The notes: generated from the letters alone by a model not told the origin. A stretch of DNA of 64,000 nucleotides from an uncultured Bacilli bacterium (GCA_934130165.1 CAKOXO010000001.1:1-64000); one strand, 5' to 3'. Shown: positions 1-9,027, counted from the stretch's first letter. Translations and numbers: made by a program.

Positions 1-363
<363 letters not shown>

Positions 364-418
364 ATATATTTAAGTTTGTTTAATTTAATATTAATTATCC
401 TTAGCTACTCAAAATTGA

Positions 419-438
419 CGTTTTGCTTAGTTTTCAAA
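419..438 (-). promoter_or_regulatory. rRNA leader boxA-like antitermination/processing element
   Basis: The minus strand reads TTTGAAAACTAAGCAAAACG in the leader between the nearest rRNA promoter and 16S. This closely resembles the TTTGAAAACTAAAC-type motif found in pre-16S leaders of Bacilli, where it is linked to Nus-dependent antitermination and RNase III processing. Assignment is by resemblance only. Confidence 0.5.
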
Positions 439-478
439 GATCAACTCACTTCTTGTTTCATAACCGAGCTGCGTTACC

Positions 479-507
479 AATATATCAAATATATTTTATG
501 TTGTCAA
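479..507 (-). promoter_or_regulatory. rRNA promoter, proximal copy (TTGACA-N17-TATATT)
   Basis: Minus strand -35 TTGACA at 502-507, 17-base spacer, -10 TATATT at 479-484. It is the copy nearest the 16S gene. The -10 region and the start of its spacer (TTTGATATATT on the minus strand) are identical in the two upstream copies. Confidence 0.85.
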
Positions 508-662
508 TACTTTTTTTGAATTTTTTTACATTCTTTTAGACAACTACTTAACAGATTAAGTTTTGTCTTTTTTCTAAGTAACCTTAATTAATAAATCAAT
601 AATAAATAAGGTTTAACTTTATGAATGTTTTTTCTCTACAACATTTTACATTTGATATTTAT

Positions 663-684
663 TTGACACATTTTCGTGTGCCAA
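663..684 (-). other. hairpin directly downstream of the middle rRNA promoter
   Basis: Inverted repeat TTGACACA (663-670) and TGTGCCAA (677-684) with one mismatch, enclosing a 6-base loop. On the minus strand it starts about four bases after the -10 box at 688-693, so a transcript from that promoter would begin with or inside this stem-loop. It could affect escape or early processing; no U-tract follows it. Confidence 0.4.
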
Positions 685-687
685 TTT

Positions 688-716
688 AATATATCAAATT
701 TGTTATATTGTGTCAA
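688..716 (-). promoter_or_regulatory. rRNA promoter, middle copy (TTGACA-N17-TATATT)
   Basis: Minus strand -35 TTGACA at 711-716, exactly 17 bases from -10 TATATT at 688-693. Same hexamers and spacing as the other two copies, 209 bp upstream of the proximal one. Confidence 0.85.
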
Positions 717-744
717 CAACAAATTTCATATTTTATTGGTTTTT

Positions 745-766
745 GCAAGTTCTTTTCGCAACTTGC
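745..766 (-). other. hairpin directly downstream of the distal rRNA promoter
   Basis: Perfect 7-bp inverted repeat GCAAGTT (745-751) and AACTTGC (760-766) with an 8-base loop. It lies 7 bases beyond the -10 box at 773-778 in the direction of transcription, mirroring the hairpin after the middle promoter. Confidence 0.45.
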
Positions 767-772
767 TCATCT

Positions 773-801
773 AATATATCAAAGCAAGTTGTACTTGTCA
801 A
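773..801 (-). promoter_or_regulatory. rRNA promoter, distal copy (TTGACA-N17-TATATT)
   Basis: Minus strand -35 TTGACA at 796-801, 17-base spacer, -10 TATATT at 773-778. With the copies at 688 and 479 it fills the 500-base gap between the 16S gene and the next coding region; apart from the hairpins and the boxA-like leader I see nothing else in that gap. Confidence 0.85.
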
Positions 802-870
802 CAAAAAAAAACAAAAAAATTAATTTTTTTTATTTTCTATATATATTATGCATTAAATATTAATATATTA

Positions 871-1413
871 CTATTTTATATAACTATTTTTTACTTCTTT
901 ATAAACATCATAATATCTCTCAACTGTCCCAGGTTGAAAAGCCAATCTCTTATTTTTTGCCTCATCAATTAAATTTGATAACTCATCTTTTAATATAATA
1001 TCCAATTCTTTAGAGTATCCCATCAAATTTTTATGATAATTATATTCTCCACAATCTAATACTTTATAAGAGCCATCAGGAAATACTCTCAAATCTAAAT
1101 CATAGTCTATATATTTTACTGTATCATCTTCTATAAGAAATGGAGAGGCAATATTACAATAATAATAAATTCCATCTTTTTTATATTGGCCTATTATGTT
1201 ATACCATTTATCCTTGAAAAAATATAACACAGCTGGTTCTTTTGTTCTCCAGGTTCTTCCGTCTGATTCAGTAACTTTGGTTTTTTCATTTCCAAATATT
1301 AAATAATCATCATGTATCTCTAGTAAAACAGCCTCATCCCAAGCCCTATGAATTTTACTGTTATGTTTATAACTATGTATAACATATTTCTTACCTATTT
1401 CTAAATCTTTCAC
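871..1413 (-). CDS. DUF402 / NtdP-like nucleoside tri- and diphosphatase
   Basis: 180 residues of the DUF402 (YgaC/NtdP) family, which in staphylococci and bacilli hydrolyses nucleoside tri- and diphosphates with Mg2+ or Mn2+. The whole family pattern is visible: SYKHN near residue 15, TKVTESDGRTWRTKEPA at about 45-61, then NIASP and the acidic YIDYDLDLRVFPDG strand near 100-115 that holds the metal ligands. Length matches the family. The start is GTG at 1413, seven bases after GAGGT; no ATG fits. It is the last gene before the rRNA promoters. No signal peptide, so cytoplasmic. Confidence 0.88.
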   Translation of the reverse strand: MKDLEIGKKYVIHSYKHNSKIHRAWDEAVLLEIHDDYLIFGNEKTKVTESDGRTWRTKEPAVLYFFKDKWYNIIGQYKKDGIYYYCNIASPFLIEDDTVKYIDYDLDLRVFPDGSYKVLDCGEYNYHKNLMGYSKELDIILKDELSNLIDEAKNKRLAFQPGTVERYYDVYKEVKNSYIK

Positions 1414-1470
1414 ATTTAATACCTCATCTCTTACATAAAAGTATAACCTATTTAATACTTTTTTTCAAAT

Positions 1471-1505
1471 AAAAAGAGTCTTGCAATTATTTTCAAAACT
1501 CTTTT
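1471..1505 (-). terminator. Rho-independent terminator after the DUF308 gene
   Basis: Minus-strand AAAAAGAGTTTTG and CAAGACTCTTTTT form a stem of about 12 bp with a G-T pair, followed by a T-rich stretch. It sits 12 bases past the DUF308 stop and separates that gene from the DUF402 gene. Confidence 0.8.
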
Positions 1506-1516
1506 TGTTTTTCTTA

Positions 1517-2161
1517 TTATTCATCCTTCTTCTTTTTCTTTGTTGTTTTTTTAGTAGATTTTTTCTTTGGTTTTTCTTCTACTATTTCAGCTTCTTCAAC
1601 TTCTACTGAATCAATAACTGTTTTAAATTCATCTACATTTTTCTTAATTATAACTGTAGAAACAATATCTAGTACTGAATAAACTACTATAAATATTCCT
1701 ACTATTTTCATAATTAATACAGCCCCAGCAAATGGATTGAATAGTAGAACAACACCACATATAGCACTTACTATTGCAATTATCATAGTTGTTTTCCACA
1801 TATCGTTATTATCATTTTTTAAAATAAATGCGTATTGTAACTTACTTGCACTATTTATTACGATAGCTATTCCTAAAACAATTGGCAAAATACTAGCAAT
1901 TGCTTTTGGATTTGTAATTATTACTATTCCTAGTACAACTGTAACTAATCCATATATAATATCTAAATTAAAGTTCATTTCTGTAATATTTTTAGCAGAC
2001 TTTATGAATCTTATTAATGCCAAAACACCTAAAGCAATAAGTGCTGCACCTATTATATAAGATATAGTAGTTATAGTAACTTCTGATTGAAATATTAAAA
2101 GCAATCCTAAAATCATTAATATTATTGATGCACATATAGAAGATTTAAAAAATGTTTTCAT
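1517..2161 (-). CDS. DUF308 (HdeD-like) membrane protein with Lys-rich tail
   Basis: 214 residues. Residues 8-175 form about six hydrophobic helices with the repeated G-x-A-L-x-x-L-G and P-x-x-x-x-x-L-x-x-x-x-G-I patterns of the DUF308/HdeD family, named after the E. coli acid-resistance membrane protein whose exact role is unclear. The last 40 residues are a hydrophilic tail: first acidic (VEVEEAEIVEE), then almost pure Lys/Thr, which may be a cytoplasmic, possibly nucleic-acid- or membrane-contacting extension. ATG at 2161 follows AGGAGG at good spacing. Function unknown. Confidence 0.75.
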   Translation of the reverse strand: MKTFFKSSICASIILMILGLLLIFQSEVTITTISYIIGAALIALGVLALIRFIKSAKNITEMNFNLDIIYGLVTVVLGIVIITNPKAIASILPIVLGIAIVINSASKLQYAFILKNDNNDMWKTTMIIAIVSAICGVVLLFNPFAGAVLIMKIVGIFIVVYSVLDIVSTVIIKKNVDEFKTVIDSVEVEEAEIVEEKPKKKSTKKTTKKKKKDE

Positions 2162-2226
2162 ATTAATTCCTCCTAACTATTTTTAATAAAATAAGTATAG
2201 CATAATTCACCAAAAAAGGAAATCCA

Positions 2227-3204
2227 TTATACTTTTTCCACTAAAAATGTTAATAACTCCTCTGGATCATAATTCTTATTGATTATATTATAGATCAAAT
2301 TAATAATTGGAATCTTTACTTTTTTATCTTTTAGAAGTTGATATATTGAAACCAATGTATAGTATCCTTCTACAGTAGTGCTCCTAATATATTCTTCTAA
2401 AATATCATTACTTGTTTTTGATCCAATTAGTTTTCCATATGTATAGTTTCTACTATCGGTACTAGTACAAGTTAAAAGTAAATCACCAAAACCTGCAAAA
2501 CTAAGTACTGTTCTTTTAGTAGCACCAAAGGCATCCAATATTTCTTCCATATCATGAATTGCCTCTGTTATTAACATAGCACTCGTTGAATTATTTCCAC
2601 CTAAACCATCTAACATTCCAGCAGCTAGAGCAATTACATTCTTTATTGCTCCACATATTTCAACTCCAACTACATCATCTGTATGTCTTAATTTAACATA
2701 AGAATTTCTAAATGCACTTTTTACAACTTCCTTTGTCTCTTCGCTTTTAGTAGCCAAAGATAGGCCAATTGGTTTTTTTGAAACAACATCTTTAGCAAAT
2801 GAAGGCCCTGATATTACAGATATATAATCTGTATTTATATGTTTTTTTATTATTTCATGAACAAAAAGTCCCGTATGTTGCTCTATCCCCTTTGAAGCAA
2901 TGCATATATGTTGATTTGGAGTAATACATTCCTTTAACTCTAAGCACAAATCATTAATAAAGGCAGCTGGAATAGCTATTACTAATAAGTCTTTATCTTT
3001 TGCACACTCCGATACAGATGTTGTAAATTTTATTTTTTCAGATAATACAAAATTTTTTATTAACTTTTCATTTTTCCTAGTTTTTACTAAATTTTCCTTT
3101 TCATCTTCAAATTTAGTCCACATTGTAATATCAACATTATTTTCATCTAAAATAGAAGCAAGAGCCATTCCATAAGCTCCTGTTCCAAATAATCCTACTT
3201 TCAT
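2227..3204 (-). CDS. gpsA: glycerol-3-phosphate dehydrogenase [NAD(P)+]
   Basis: 325 residues, full family length. It reduces dihydroxyacetone phosphate to sn-glycerol 3-phosphate, the backbone precursor for membrane phospholipids. The N-terminus has the dinucleotide-binding GTGAYG (7-12), then the conserved GPSFAKDV block and the catalytic-lysine segment GAIKNVIALAAGMLDGLG. The start has a GAGGAGG site upstream. The DUF3048 gene ends 17 bases upstream on the same strand, so the two are probably cotranscribed. Confidence 0.96.
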   Translation of the reverse strand: MKVGLFGTGAYGMALASILDENNVDITMWTKFEDEKENLVKTRKNEKLIKNFVLSEKIKFTTSVSECAKDKDLLVIAIPAAFINDLCLELKECITPNQHICIASKGIEQHTGLFVHEIIKKHINTDYISVISGPSFAKDVVSKKPIGLSLATKSEETKEVVKSAFRNSYVKLRHTDDVVGVEICGAIKNVIALAAGMLDGLGGNNSTSAMLITEAIHDMEEILDAFGATKRTVLSFAGFGDLLLTCTSTDSRNYTYGKLIGSKTSNDILEEYIRSTTVEGYYTLVSIYQLLKDKKVKIPIINLIYNIINKNYDPEELLTFLVEKV

Positions 3205-3221
3205 TATATATATTTCCTCCT

Positions 3222-4283
3222 CTAATTAAACTCTGGTGTTGTAGTAATAGGAATAATTTGAATAAAAGTATTGCCATCATTAACTACTACTTTACTACCA
3301 TCTAAATACTTATATATTGTTTTTGAATCTCTATTTGCTTTTTGCCAAGTAATAGGAAGCGCATAACCATTTGTAATATAATAACCCTCACCATCACCAA
3401 CGGTTTCTAAATCCTGTCTACCATAACTGTCTAGATCATAATTTTCAACTTTTTCTATAATTATATTTTTATAATGTAGTTGTTGCCTTGTTGTTTTATC
3501 AAGATGTTGTTTTTCATCCATAAAACGTAAATAATACTTATTTTCAGAATCATAAGTATAACTTGTTGTTTGATTATTAGAATATTTTAAACTCAATGAA
3601 TTAGCCACAATTCTTGGGTCATCTGATACTTCACCTGTCTTTTTATCCTTTTTAGGACCTTTAAAATTAATTTCATCAGGACTATAGTTCAGTAGTTTCC
3701 AATCATCCGTTTTTGTATCATAGTTTTTACTCTCCGCATATTTATATAGTGTCTCTGTGCTAGTAAATACATTATGAGGTGCTGCAATTTTTTTATCTCG
3801 CCAATAAGCAGAATCAGCTGTTAAACCATTAATATTATTTACTCCTAACGTTTTAATATCATTTTCTGCAAAAGTGCTCCATCCATAATGCGCATATATA
3901 GTATCACTTTCAAGTGCATAATCTAAAAAATAATGTCTCGAACTTCTAACTGGTCCAATTAATGAAACATCCCTATCTTTAAATAATGCCATTATCCTTG
4001 TATAACCACCTTCTACAATTATTTCATAATTAATATAAGAATCTTGTAAACCAGCATGTGTATCATATCCAACGTTATTATCAATCATAACAGCAAGCGG
4101 TCTTTCATTACTATCTTCATCTACTATTTTAATTTTTTTCTTTACCTCTATTTTTTTCACTACAGATTTATTTCCATTAAAAAATAAATAATAAATTCCA
4201 ATGCATATAACTAATATAATAAATATTACAACACTAATTATAAAAACTTTATCTTTCTTCTTTTTTCTCTTTTTCCTTAGCAT
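3222..4283 (-). CDS. DUF3048 domain protein, membrane-anchored (YerB-like)
   Basis: 353 residues. A Lys/Arg-rich N-terminus (MLRKKRKKKK) precedes one transmembrane helix at about 13-34, so the rest should lie outside the cell. The exported part carries the DUF3048 family motifs: PLAVMIDNN near 63, GPVRSSRHYFLDYA near 112 and HYGWS near 132. The Bacillus relative YerB is a lipoprotein; here there is no lipobox and the anchor is an uncleaved helix. Biochemical role is not established. AGGAGG precedes the ATG at 4283. It leads an operon with gpsA. Confidence 0.8.
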   Translation of the reverse strand: MLRKKRKKKKDKVFIISVVIFIILVICIGIYYLFFNGNKSVVKKIEVKKKIKIVDEDSNERPLAVMIDNNVGYDTHAGLQDSYINYEIIVEGGYTRIMALFKDRDVSLIGPVRSSRHYFLDYALESDTIYAHYGWSTFAENDIKTLGVNNINGLTADSAYWRDKKIAAPHNVFTSTETLYKYAESKNYDTKTDDWKLLNYSPDEINFKGPKKDKKTGEVSDDPRIVANSLSLKYSNNQTTSYTYDSENKYYLRFMDEKQHLDKTTRQQLHYKNIIIEKVENYDLDSYGRQDLETVGDGEGYYITNGYALPITWQKANRDSKTIYKYLDGSKVVVNDGNTFIQIIPITTTPEFN

Positions 4284-4406
4284 AGCAGTCCTCCTATTAT
4301 ATTAATATAGTACCACAAACAAAAAAAGAAATCCATTTTTTGTTGAATGTAAATCTAAATTATGATATACTCGTTATGCAATGAGGCTTTATTTATTGCA
4401 ATATCT

Positions 4407-4480
4407 AGGGGATTAGTTAAATGGTATAATAATGGTCTCCAAAACCACTGTTGGGAGTTCGATTCTCTCATCCCCTGCCA
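4407..4480 (+). tRNA. tRNA-Trp (anticodon CCA), CCA end encoded
   Basis: A complete cloverleaf: acceptor AGGGGAT (4407-4413) pairs with ATCCCCT (4470-4476), G discriminator at 4477 and encoded CCA at 4478-4480. The anticodon loop CTCCAAA (4437-4443) holds CCA at 4439-4441, and GTTCGATTC forms the T loop. CCA reads UGG only; no UCA-anticodon Trp tRNA is seen here. It stands alone, 78 bases upstream of the HAD gene. Confidence 0.96.
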
Positions 4481-4558
4481 TTTAGATTTAATCGAACCAA
4501 TATGTTCGTTAAAATAGCCTTGGTACGAAAGTATCAAGTTTTTATTTAGGAGGGTTTT

Positions 4559-5068
4559 ATGGAAAAAATATTAAATTTGATAAATTCTGAAACATATTTT
4601 ATGATAGATATTGATGGTGTATGTATTGATACAGAACAAAGAATTGCCAAAATAGCTCAAGAAATTGGATGGAAAGAAGCTTTTAAATCAATTGATTGGC
4701 ATGAACATATTTCCTCATCAAAACAAATTAATAATAGTATTGATATACTAAAAGAAGTACAACAAAAATTAAAAAAAATTCAATTATTAACTCAAAATCA
4801 CACATCCGAAGAAGAAATTGAAAAAATAGAATATTTTAGAAAAAAAGGTATCTATATACCTATAGTATCTGTTCCACCCAAAATTAGTAAAAGTATTATT
4901 GTCCCTCCCTCTTTCTATGATGGAAATGTTATATTAATTGATGACAAAGAAAAAAATGTTATAGATTGGAACAATGCTGGTGGTATAGGCGTTTATTTTT
5001 CAGATACTAATCAATCAGATAATTTAGTAAAAGTTAAAAATTTAGAGTTTTTAAAAAAAATTAAATAA
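4559..5068 (+). CDS. HAD-superfamily phosphatase-like protein
   Basis: 169 residues with the HAD motifs in order: motif I DIDGVC at 17-22 (nucleophile and acid Asp), motif II Thr in LLTQN near 77, motif III Lys in PPKISKS near 107, and motif IV IDDKEKN near 127. This supports a Mg2+-dependent phosphatase or phosphotransferase. The cap is replaced by a short helical insert rich in Lys/Gln (residues 45-75), so the protein is compact; the layout resembles small 5'(3')-nucleotidase-like HAD proteins. Substrate unknown. AGGAGGG lies six bases before the ATG. Confidence 0.72.
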   Translation: MEKILNLINSETYFMIDIDGVCIDTEQRIAKIAQEIGWKEAFKSIDWHEHISSSKQINNSIDILKEVQQKLKKIQLLTQNHTSEEEIEKIEYFRKKGIYIPIVSVPPKISKSIIVPPSFYDGNVILIDDKEKNVIDWNNAGGIGVYFSDTNQSDNLVKVKNLEFLKKIK

Positions 5069-5115
5069 TACGCGAAAAAAGGAAATTGTGAATTGACTTT
5101 AACATTTAAAAATTT

Positions 5116-5140
5116 AAAACAGCAATAGTGCTGTTTTTTA
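5116..5140 (+). terminator. Rho-independent terminator after the HAD gene
   Basis: AAAACAGCA (5116-5124) pairs with TGCTGTTTT (5129-5137) around the loop ATAG, followed by T residues. The rest of the 5069-5270 gap shows nothing I recognise. Confidence 0.85.
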
Positions 5141-5270
5141 TATTATATATATTATAAGATTAAAAATTTCATTTGAAAAAATTATATAAAAGTAGTGAGA
5201 TAAATTTATTTAATTATTATATTGACCTTATTAATTTATTTCAATTCATATTAAAATTCCAAAATAGTAT

Positions 5271-6815
5271 TTATCTTTCCTCAGAATAAACAGGTTTTGA
5301 TACTCCCTTGCCTGTATTAGGACTTATACTTGTAAAAACAAAGTCAGTTATATATCCAATTAGTAGCACTATACAAATAATAGTCTTAACATTACTATTT
5401 ATTTTTTGATATAAATTATCTAAAATAGGGGCAACAACATAGGTAAAGAAACAACCACTTATACCAAAAAGTAAAAGACCTTCTAGACAAATTCTACCCT
5501 GAATATTTAGAAAATAACCACTATAGTCCCAATATCTTAAATGTTTAAATGTTTCTAAATACCAAGCTGTACTATATTCAATAACACCACAAAGAAGGAA
5601 TGCTAATATAAATAATATATGTGGTTTATTCCTATATTTCTTTAATAAAATAAGTATCAATAATCCACCATATCCATATATAGGTAACCAAGGGCCATAC
5701 ATTGTTCCTCTATTAACAATTTCTCCTGTATTAAAACATTGCAAAAATACTTCCCAAAGCCATCCTACTATTGAAAAGGTAAAGAAAAACAAAATGTATG
5801 TTTTCACATCATAATCTCTATTATAATTAATATTTAACCATTTTCTTGTTTTACCTTTATATAGATTATTACTTGGACAAACATCATATATACCATCTTC
5901 TAATTCTAATGATTTATCATTTAACAAGTTTTCCTTATCAATTTTGTTTTTCTTATTTTTTCGTAAATTCATATAAATTTCTGCATATAATGTCTCAATA
6001 TAAATGTTTGAATAAAATATACCGCTCAAATTAAATGTAAATAACTTTAAAACACTCCATCCAATCATTGATAAATCAGTACAAAATAAATCCCATTTAT
6101 TTCCATATGCTAATTCTTTTGATAGCTTAAAAACCTCTTTTTTACTTAAAGTGGGATTCTCTGCTAAAATATATGGTATCATCTTATATTCATAATATTT
6201 TATAATTCCACCAATTATTGTAAAATTCCACAATAATTGATATACATACTTAACAAATAATATATATGCTATATGAAAAGTCTTTTTCACCTTATATGGG
6301 AATAACAATCTATCTATCTTTGTTTTATAATATCTTCTTTCTTCTAAAAAATATCTATTTTTACCAACCTCTAATGTATTAATAAATAAGATACTAAAAA
6401 TTAAAAATACTACACTACTTAAAAATATTATAATACTAGTACCTATTTTTCCTTCAAACACTAGTTTATTAATACCATTCATAATAGAGAATGTAAATGA
6501 TCTTTTTTGAGTAGTTTCATTAATGAAATAAGATATAACCCCTCTAGTACATTTTTCACTTAAATTTTTTACTACCTTTTTTTGTTCAGATACTTCACCC
6601 AGTAAATCCTCTATAATTTCACTATTGCTTAATTTTACATTATTAATTATTTTATTATTTTCATTTTCTATAGGAACGTGTAATACATTCTTTGTTGTAT
6701 AGTTAAATCCTCCAGTTAATAATAGAGTACAAATAAAAACTACTATTACGTTATGAAAATAATTCTTTTTTATACTATACCTAGCATTTTTTTTCAAAGT
6801 TTTACGATTATACAT
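5271..6815 (-). CDS. DUF975 - CmpB-like (putative ABC transporter permease) fusion membrane protein
   Basis: 514 residues from the preferred start. The first half, to about residue 290, looks like DUF975: amphipathic N-terminus, helices near 20-35, 125-150 and 180-205, and the SKKEVFKLSKELAYGNKWDLFCTDLS type of loop. The second half, about 335-500, matches the putative ABC-transporter permease family PF06541/CmpB: GWLWEVFLQCF, NRGTMYGPWLPIYGYG and RYWDYSG. Such fusions are seen elsewhere in Bacillota; the function is not known and no ATPase partner lies nearby. The ATG at 6815 is chosen over 6821 because AGGTGA is six bases upstream of the former and abuts the latter. Confidence 0.75.
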   Translation of the reverse strand: MYNRKTLKKNARYSIKKNYFHNVIVVFICTLLLTGGFNYTTKNVLHVPIENENNKIINNVKLSNSEIIEDLLGEVSEQKKVVKNLSEKCTRGVISYFINETTQKRSFTFSIMNGINKLVFEGKIGTSIIIFLSSVVFLIFSILFINTLEVGKNRYFLEERRYYKTKIDRLLFPYKVKKTFHIAYILFVKYVYQLLWNFTIIGGIIKYYEYKMIPYILAENPTLSKKEVFKLSKELAYGNKWDLFCTDLSMIGWSVLKLFTFNLSGIFYSNIYIETLYAEIYMNLRKNKKNKIDKENLLNDKSLELEDGIYDVCPSNNLYKGKTRKWLNINYNRDYDVKTYILFFFTFSIVGWLWEVFLQCFNTGEIVNRGTMYGPWLPIYGYGGLLILILLKKYRNKPHILFILAFLLCGVIEYSTAWYLETFKHLRYWDYSGYFLNIQGRICLEGLLLFGISGCFFTYVVAPILDNLYQKINSNVKTIICIVLLIGYITDFVFTSISPNTGKGVSKPVYSEER

Positions 6816-6972
6816 AAACATTCACCTACTACATTACACCTAAATTATAACATGAATGTTTATATACATAAAGACTGAAAAACTCATGCTTTTGGATTTT
6901 TTATTTGGTTAAATAATATATTTAAAATTTTTTCTCAAGCATAAAATATAATGTATTAATTGAGGTGATTTT

Positions 6973-7347
6973 ATTAAAAATTTAGTTAAAATTATTTGTT
7001 TTACTGATGAATGCTTTAGCAGAGACAATTTATTTCATATTAAAGTATACGATCTTAATAATAACCTTATTTTTGAAAGTGATACAAAAAAAGAAGGTTA
7101 TTTATTTTTTACTTCTCCATGCTTTGGTATATATAAATTACATATTACTTATAAAAATTCTTGTGCTATCAAACGAAAAGTAGCAGTAATATCCTTGTAT
7201 AAAAATAAGAAATTTAGTTTATATATTCCTTTTTATAGCTCAAAAAGACAAGTTTCTCACCCAATTATAATTAATTTAACAGACCAATTTTATCCTGGTT
7301 TATCAATTAAGAAAGGAGAAATAACATTATGTCAAAAGAACATATAG
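6973..7347 (+). CDS. 124-residue protein of unknown function, predicted ATT start
   Basis: An open frame of 124 codons with no ATG, GTG or TTG until very late. GAGGTGA (6962-6968) sits four bases before an ATT codon at 6973, exactly where the start should be, so either ATT initiates (as in infC) or an ATG was lost. The product is soluble, rich in beta-prone and aromatic residues, with no signal peptide or membrane helix. Its C-terminus, LTDQFYPGLSIKKGEITL, closely matches the C-terminus of the next gene, LTDSNYDGLPIDGNITL. A TATAAT box lies at about 6945. It overlaps the next frame by 19 bases, indicating translational coupling. I do not recognise the family. Confidence 0.55.
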   Translation: MKNLVKIICFTDECFSRDNLFHIKVYDLNNNLIFESDTKKEGYLFFTSPCFGIYKLHITYKNSCAIKRKVAVISLYKNKKFSLYIPFYSSKRQVSHPIIINLTDQFYPGLSIKKGEITLCQKNI

Positions 7348-7871
7348 TTCCTATTAGCAATGGGAAAGGATTTAAAGAATTATGATCTGGGTCATATTCA
7401 GTTACAGCTAACGTTGAAGGTTATGACAATACTACAATAGATCCAAAATCAATAACTATAACAGATAACGTAAATGAATATTCTTTAAAAATAGCTTCGA
7501 ATGGTACACTTACTTTACATGTCAGTGATGATGGTACAAGTATCGGTATTCCAATTGTTGGTGCAACATTTTATAGATGTGATAGTACGGGAACTACCTA
7601 TGGAGACCCTATAGTAACAGATAGTGAAGGAAATGCCATATTTAATAATGTTCCATTTAGTACAAATAAATCTGGACCTACTATTTATTTTAAGCAAACA
7701 ACATCTGATGGTGAACATCTTTTTGATAACTCTTTGCAAGAAGAAACATTAGATGCAGAAACAAAACTAATAGAAATAGAAAATACTGATGCAACCACTA
7801 GAAACTTTAGTTTAACTGATTCTAACTATGATGGACTACCTATAGATGGAAATATTACTCTTACAGAATAA
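7329..7871 (+). pseudogene. Cna-B/prealbumin-like fold protein interrupted by in-frame TGA
   Basis: A frame of 180 codons from ATG 7329 (AAGGAG nine bases upstream) to TAA 7869-7871, open except for TGA at 7383-7385 (codon 19). The translation before and after the TGA reads as one protein: GSYSVTANVEGYDNTTIDP, then a Gly/Thr-rich segment GTLTLHVSDDG and GATFYRCDSTGTTYG typical of carboxypeptidase-regulatory or Cna-B-like beta sandwiches, ending in the same LTD-x2-Y-x-GL-x-I motif as the upstream gene. No good restart follows the TGA. It is a nonsense mutation, a recoded stop or a sequence error. No signal peptide. Confidence 0.65.
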
Positions 7872-7906
7872 AAAAAGTTGGGATAAATACTATCCTAACT
7901 TTTTTA
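7870..7906 (+). terminator. bidirectional terminator between convergent genes
   Basis: A long stem, AAAAAAGTTgGGATA against TATCCTAACTTTTTT, with a short loop and T-runs on both strands. It ends the plus-strand pair and the minus-strand dehydrogenase gene, whose stop codon lies in its right arm. Confidence 0.88.
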
Positions 7907-8947
7907 ATACTTTAATTCACCCATTTTACTGGTTGGTACAAAACCGGATTCACTATTAATTACATCTTTAATTCTATTTACAATAGTTGCACAAGTAAGT
8001 TCAACTGTATTTGGTCTATTTATAATCATTTCTGTATTGGCATCAGCTTCAATTGTCCAATCATTACAATCGTAATCTTCTTCAGCATAAACTTTTCCGA
8101 TACATTCTGTTTCTAGAGTAATACCTTCTTTGGTAGTTGTTGTTACTACAGCACTCATTCCTGTTGCCATACCCGCTTTAATATTCATATTAAGGGTAGT
8201 TGAAGTGATATCATGACTACATGTTTTAGGTACACACTTTTGAGTTTGATTGATTACAGTTAAACCAAGTTTATCACATAACCATCCATTTACATTCCAC
8301 ATATAACTAGGTAGAAACTTTCCACTATCAATTAAACTCTTTCTTTCTTCATCACTTATGTTATCAGCTGAAGCTATTTTTGCATCAAATTCTTCTAATG
8401 ATAACCCTGCACCATGTGCTTCTGCTAAAGCAATACCATAATCTTCCACATTATATGAACTGCTTCCTTTTATCTTTTTAATACTATTACTAGCACCAGC
8501 CAATGTAGTAATTAAGTTACCCCAAAAAGCATCTTGGTATCCACTACCAGTAATGGTACAATTATTTTCTTTTGCTAGTTTATCTATTTTTTTAGTAAGT
8601 ATTGGATTTGAATTAATTGGGAAAAATGCTTCCTCACAAGTAGTTATGGCATTTATTCCTAATTCTGCACATAGTAATAGTGCATCCCCTACATCACTTA
8701 GTAAACTCATAGTAGTTACTATACATAAATCGGGTTTTACTTCTTTTAGCATATCTCTTGCTTGATCGGCAGACACTACTTTAACACCTAATTCATCACA
8801 ACCTATTATTTCAGAAATATCAGATCCTATAATATTAGGATTAATATCAACCGCCCCTACTATTTCATATCCTTTTTCTAAAGCATATTTCATAGTATAT
8901 AAAGACATCTTGCCACATCCATACTGAACTATTCTATATTTTTCCAT
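7904..8947 (-). CDS. NAD(P)-dependent amine dehydrogenase family protein (2,4-diaminopentanoate dehydrogenase-like)
   Basis: 347 residues. A Rossmann start, IVQYGCGKMSLYTMKYALEKG (cofactor loop GxGxM variant at 10-14), then EIVGAVDINP, KPDLCIVTT and ITTCEEAFFP, followed by a substrate domain, as in the DapB-like family that includes 2,4-diaminopentanoate dehydrogenase of ornithine fermentation. None of the other ornithine-degradation genes are adjacent, so the true substrate is open. AGGAGG precedes the ATG. Divergent from the Ca2+ ATPase gene. Confidence 0.62.
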   Translation of the reverse strand: MEKYRIVQYGCGKMSLYTMKYALEKGYEIVGAVDINPNIIGSDISEIIGCDELGVKVVSADQARDMLKEVKPDLCIVTTMSLLSDVGDALLLCAELGINAITTCEEAFFPINSNPILTKKIDKLAKENNCTITGSGYQDAFWGNLITTLAGASNSIKKIKGSSSYNVEDYGIALAEAHGAGLSLEEFDAKIASADNISDEERKSLIDSGKFLPSYMWNVNGWLCDKLGLTVINQTQKCVPKTCSHDITSTTLNMNIKAGMATGMSAVVTTTTKEGITLETECIGKVYAEEDYDCNDWTIEADANTEMIINRPNTVELTCATIVNRIKDVINSESGFVPTSKMGELKY

Positions 8948-9027
8948 ATATCTATCCTCCTATGATTTTAATATAACATTACAATATTATTATTACAACC
9001 ATTTATTTTTATTATTCTGTAAAGTAG

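Noticed and set aside
4355..4537. 60-codon minus-strand frame
   Set aside because: It covers the tRNA-Trp gene on the opposite strand; the translation simply reads antisense tRNA.
7515..7739. Minus-strand frame of 74 codons
   Set aside because: Antisense shadow of the Cna-B-like frame; no RBS and composition unlike real genes here.
7329..7871. Reading the TGA as tryptophan (genetic code 4) for the whole genome
   Set aside because: All other genes use TGG for Trp and remain full length under the standard code; secY and map stop at TGA where expected; the local tRNA-Trp reads only UGG.
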